60,000 nt of DNA from Phoronis australis (taxonomy: Eukaryota; Phoronida; Phoronidae): contig NMRA01000056.1 of NCBI GenBank assembly GCA_002633005.1, forward strand, positions 383,165-443,164, read 5' to 3'. Both the position numbers and the translations under genes were made by a program. Below the pieces are notes generated by a model, which did not search any database, was not told the origin of the DNA, and saw only the letters and a program-made list of their open reading frames with translations. The number at the start of each line of letters is the position of its first letter. Position 1 is the first letter of the stretch. Below are positions 56,421 to 60,000 of this stretch, in pieces.

Positions 56421-59400
56421 GGTATGGCAGGACATGCGCACTGCATTAATTAAACACTTCCTACGACGGTCCGTGAACTGGAGTTTGCACTCGCTGGTTT
56501 CTACGGAAGAAAGAAGTCAATAGTCGGATAAAACTTGTCCATATTTTGAAAACCAGTTTGATGTGCGGTATCCAGGGGAGAAAACTGGTTATCAAAAACC
56601 GGGCACGTTACAGCCAACGATTACCAACACAATAAATACGCCTCGTATTGAGCATTGCCTTTTCCTCGAATTATTGAGGTCCACGTTTGTTGCATGATTC
56701 CAAAACGTCATCATCATGATAAATAACTTTCGATTTTAATTGTTTTACTTTCCATGTTTGTCAAAAACTGAAACTTCCAAGTTTTTTTTCACACTATTGT
56801 TGTTGTTTCTAATTGTACCTAAAATCTAAAATTATAAACACAAAAATTGAATAACCCTTTTAAAGAACACCGAAAGGTAATAGTTTTTCTGTTCCACGTC
56901 AAAAAACTGGCTTGTTAATACTGAAAGCACAGGATGTACGGTAGGTGGAGCAGTTGTCGCCCAAGGATAAAAATGCTTGGGTCACTTTGTGGAAACAACC
57001 ACTGAAATAAATGGTGAAGAAACTGACCATTAAAGAAAACTATCTTTTGCGTGTAATGTAGGCTATAGGGCGACGTGTGCGTCCAGTTACGGAAATTTCT
57101 GCTTCCGCCTTACGTAACTATTTTGGCGAAAGCTTCTGTTTGTAGAAAATCTACTACATTCATGCATCGTTTATCTCAAAAGATATTTCCTCAAAACAGT
57201 CCCTTTGTTCAAATTGTTTCTTAAGGAGCCATGCACTCGCAACCGAACCACACTGGGCAACTTCAAAACCCTTGAAATATTTCATATCTTAATGTACAAA
57301 ACAACATTTCAATCGTCAGACTTCGTACACTGCAAAATCTAAACGCTGTTGTTTTTGCCATTGAAAAAAATCCGTGCCAAATCAGATCAAAAAAGACTCA
57401 AGTAATATACCAATAAGCCCTTGTACTGTGGCCACGGCGCCTCAAGATTTTTACCAATCTCAGTCACAGTAGTCTAGTTGCCGGCCCAATAGCCCCCATG
57501 GTGAACCCTGCAATGCTAAATACTGTACATTTTTTGAAATATGTAAAATACGATCAGGAGAACAAAGTTGGCTGTGCTGCAACCTTTTAGGTTTTTTTTT
57601 TGTAATTCAAGATGGCGGCATCCGCTGTCGTGCATTTCTGCCAATTTATTATTTTCAACTCGGTGACTTACGGGGTCATACCGGTACATTGTTTATATCA
57701 TTTTCTGTAACGGGGAGTCCATTTCTGATACTATTTAATTTAATCGAGTTCAAACTCAAGTTCAAATCAGAGATCAATGGTTAAAACTGCCCAACAGCTT
57801 GCTGGTATTTAGTCTTTTCCCTTGTTCGCCTTGTTATTTCCTTCACTGAACACTTCAAAATATAAAACGCTGACAATGCGCTGGTTTGTTATAGTGGGCC
57901 GAAAAACTTTGGGTAATTTTCGATTGAAGGAATGTACCCTCAAAAACAAGCCGTCTGAAAATTGTAATGTCTCTGTAGTACAGTGTTTTGTGAAAAGGCA
58001 AAGTAAAAGTGAAAGCTTCCGCCAAAGTAGTGCAAAGCATTTCCGTTTTCACGTCCACCTCTGTGCCAACTTTACAGACTTGATAAAACCTGAATCGTCT
58101 CAGTTAGAACGAATTTTGTTCAGATATTTTTAAGCGTTGACTTTGTTAATAAGGCCAATGTCCACAGAGTATTTTTCAGAGATTAGTCGTGAAATAACCC
58201 CTGCCTCAGATGTTTACCACATCACTGGTCTTGTCGCCTTTCTTCTTCTTCGTCGAAAACTCTAAGTACAGAATGAAAAGTTGTGAATCATTTCATCTCA
58301 AAAGCTCTAGACATGACTACAGAAACTTTACTCAGTCCGTATATTTTTGGCACTAATTCACATCCACCGAAAAGGAAGCGAGATTCCAAAAAGGGTGGCA
58401 AAAACGCAAAATCAACAATTTTCGTTCCAAAACCACCAGTTTCCTGCCAATGCGTGGGCCAGTATTAAATTACGAAAGCAAATATAATGCAGATTTCACA
58501 GCCATGTTTTTTGCAATTCTTCGTAGCTAGAGGGCTACCTGAAATCTCAGCATATTCCTCGGTCGCTGAGCAGCAATGCAACAATGCTGGAAGGCCGTGA
58601 ATTTCTATAATTTTTGCAAATTAAGGGTATAATTGGGGGTACCAAGCAGTACAGGTACATTTTTGGGATAGTCGTAAAAGCCTATGAAGCGCGGAACGAT
58701 GAATGGGGGACGTGTGGAAATATGGTTAAAGGGCGCTCAGTAATTAGTCACTTCCCGAGGCACGGGATTACAGAATTGCTATCTGGGGGGGGGTTCGAAT
58801 TCAATTTGTTTGAAACCTATGAAAGCCTTTAACTTGTTGGTTTCGTTACAAGTTTTAAAGAGATGCGCCATTTTCTTGCTGGTAACGGAAATAGAATCCT
58901 TTCACAATTTGTTCGATTTTATTTTTAGCCAGCTACATAGGGTGAGCTTTAAAATTCAAGTTCTGGCCCTGATTATGACCTTTTATAAAGGTTGGGGCTG
59001 AGAAACAGCAGCCTAGTCACATTGAGACGTTGACACACTGAGCAGTCTATATATCTATTTATTTCAACATTTAGGGCCTTGGCCCACTTGTTACATGAAA
59101 ATTACAGGATAAAGCTGAGCAGCTTTTCCCTGAGGGCAGTGACGTGAAATACAAATTCCATTAGATTAATCTGGGCAATAGGCTCCGAAATTTTCATTAG
59201 CTTTACAAATTTATGTATATTTGGTTCACGCCAGCACCACTCAGGTATAAATGCAGTTCTCAGAGAACAGTACTTTTTATAAACACATGAAATGGTATTC
59301 ATCTTCAAGTAGGGACAGACAGAAACAACACAAACGGTATTTTTGGTTCAAAAGAGCATGTCTACTTTTTTCTATCATCAAGTTGAAAATATACACGCCA

Positions 59401-60000
59401 GCCAAACTGATCTTATACGGACATCTGTAGTTGGTTTTTATGCCAAATATTGTAGCTTTGGAGGACAATTTTCCGCAAACAAATGCTTCCTAAAGTGATA
59501 AAAAAGAAAGCGACGTTTTTGTGGCAGGTTGTGTATCAGTTGCGGGCTTTGGAAATTTTCGAATCAAGTCAAGGTTTGTTAAGCTTGATGCCGTCGTTGA
59601 GAAGGTAAAACCTTGCAAATGAATATCACTGTTACGAACTTAGTGACTTCAATGAGGGAAAAATAATTTCCTATCGTAGCAGCACGCCATTGAAAAAGAT
59701 TTGTTTTAGAAGGTACAACATGTCAAGGTCTCTCAGTCTTAGCTCAATCCATCCAGAGTCAAACTTCTCTTGGTGATTACAATTTGCATGAATTATGCAA
59801 ACAGTGTAATGTCTTGCCAATCAATTTCGTTACATTCATTGACAACATAAATGTGGATGCAAATATCGAAGTAATCTACATTTAGAGCCCCGTAAGGTAT
59901 GAGCAGAAACAGAATTTTAAATAACAGCAGCCTTTATTTGCAAAAATTACGGAAATTCATCATTTAACAACATGTACACTGGTTTCATGTGATGCCTGAT
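56421..60000. other. 5' flank of GGH, no gene recognised
   Basis: AT-rich DNA with short frames only. At 57609 the plus strand has AAGATGGCGGC (YY1-like, overlapping an ATG), followed by a short frame (MAASAVVHFCQF) that ends after 32 codons. It could be a first exon of a rightward gene, but no continuation was found. Confidence 0.4.

Noticed and set aside
1-60000. CRISPR arrays, bacterial operons or ribosomal RNA genes
   Set aside because: None seen; the gene structure is clearly eukaryotic with spliced exons.

Overview
This is animal nuclear DNA. Coding information is split into short exons with GT/AG borders, introns are long and AT-rich, there is an assembly gap (positions 4137-4450), and mobile-element debris is dense. 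An invertebrate deuterostome (hemichordate, echinoderm or lancelet) fits best: a Tie-type receptor ectodomain is recognisable, but its domain order departs from the vertebrate form. The species is inference only.

Three genes are well supported. (1) Positions 1 to about 20.4 kb, minus strand: the ectodomain of a Tie-like (angiopoietin-receptor family) protein. In 5'->3' order: an Ig-like exon, a second Ig-like exon without cysteines, two EGF-like exons carrying Tie hallmark motifs, one ordinary fibronectin type III (FN3) exon, then a long array of two alternating FN3 types (B-A-B-A...) that runs off the left edge. Nearly every exon is a phase 1-1 cassette. At least 14 FN3 domains are visible, against three in vertebrate Tie receptors. 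Membrane and kinase parts would lie beyond position 1 and are not seen. (2) Positions 25.94-26.86 kb, plus strand: an apparently intronless-CDS membrane protein of 307 residues with about five membrane segments, not recognised. (3) Positions 44.5-56.3 kb, minus strand: a complete nine-exon gamma-glutamyl hydrolase gene (GGH, 319 residues). All exon phases join, the signal peptide is present, and the catalytic Cys and His are in place. A decayed second copy of exon 4 lies in intron 5.

The rest is intron or intergenic DNA rich in repeats: a Penelope-like element remnant with a GIY-YIG-type fragment (about 5.95-7.11 kb), tRNA-derived SINEs (18.1-18.4 and 43.77-43.83 kb), a 5'-truncated LINE with a 13-bp target duplication (38.88-40.35 kb) nested inside an older dispersed repeat, a THAP zinc-finger remnant (30.0-30.2 kb), inverted-repeat elements (36.1-36.6, 41.1-41.3, 48.07-48.35 kb), an alternating purine/pyrimidine tract (about 34.97-35.12 kb), minisatellites and several short G/C-run repeats. 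From 56.4 to 60 kb no gene is recognised.

The most notable points are the alternating FN3 array with a paired cysteine signature, a 44-bp tandem triplication that copies the splice donor of the cysteine-free Ig exon, loss of the intron between the last two visible FN3 domains, and the duplicated, broken GGH exon.
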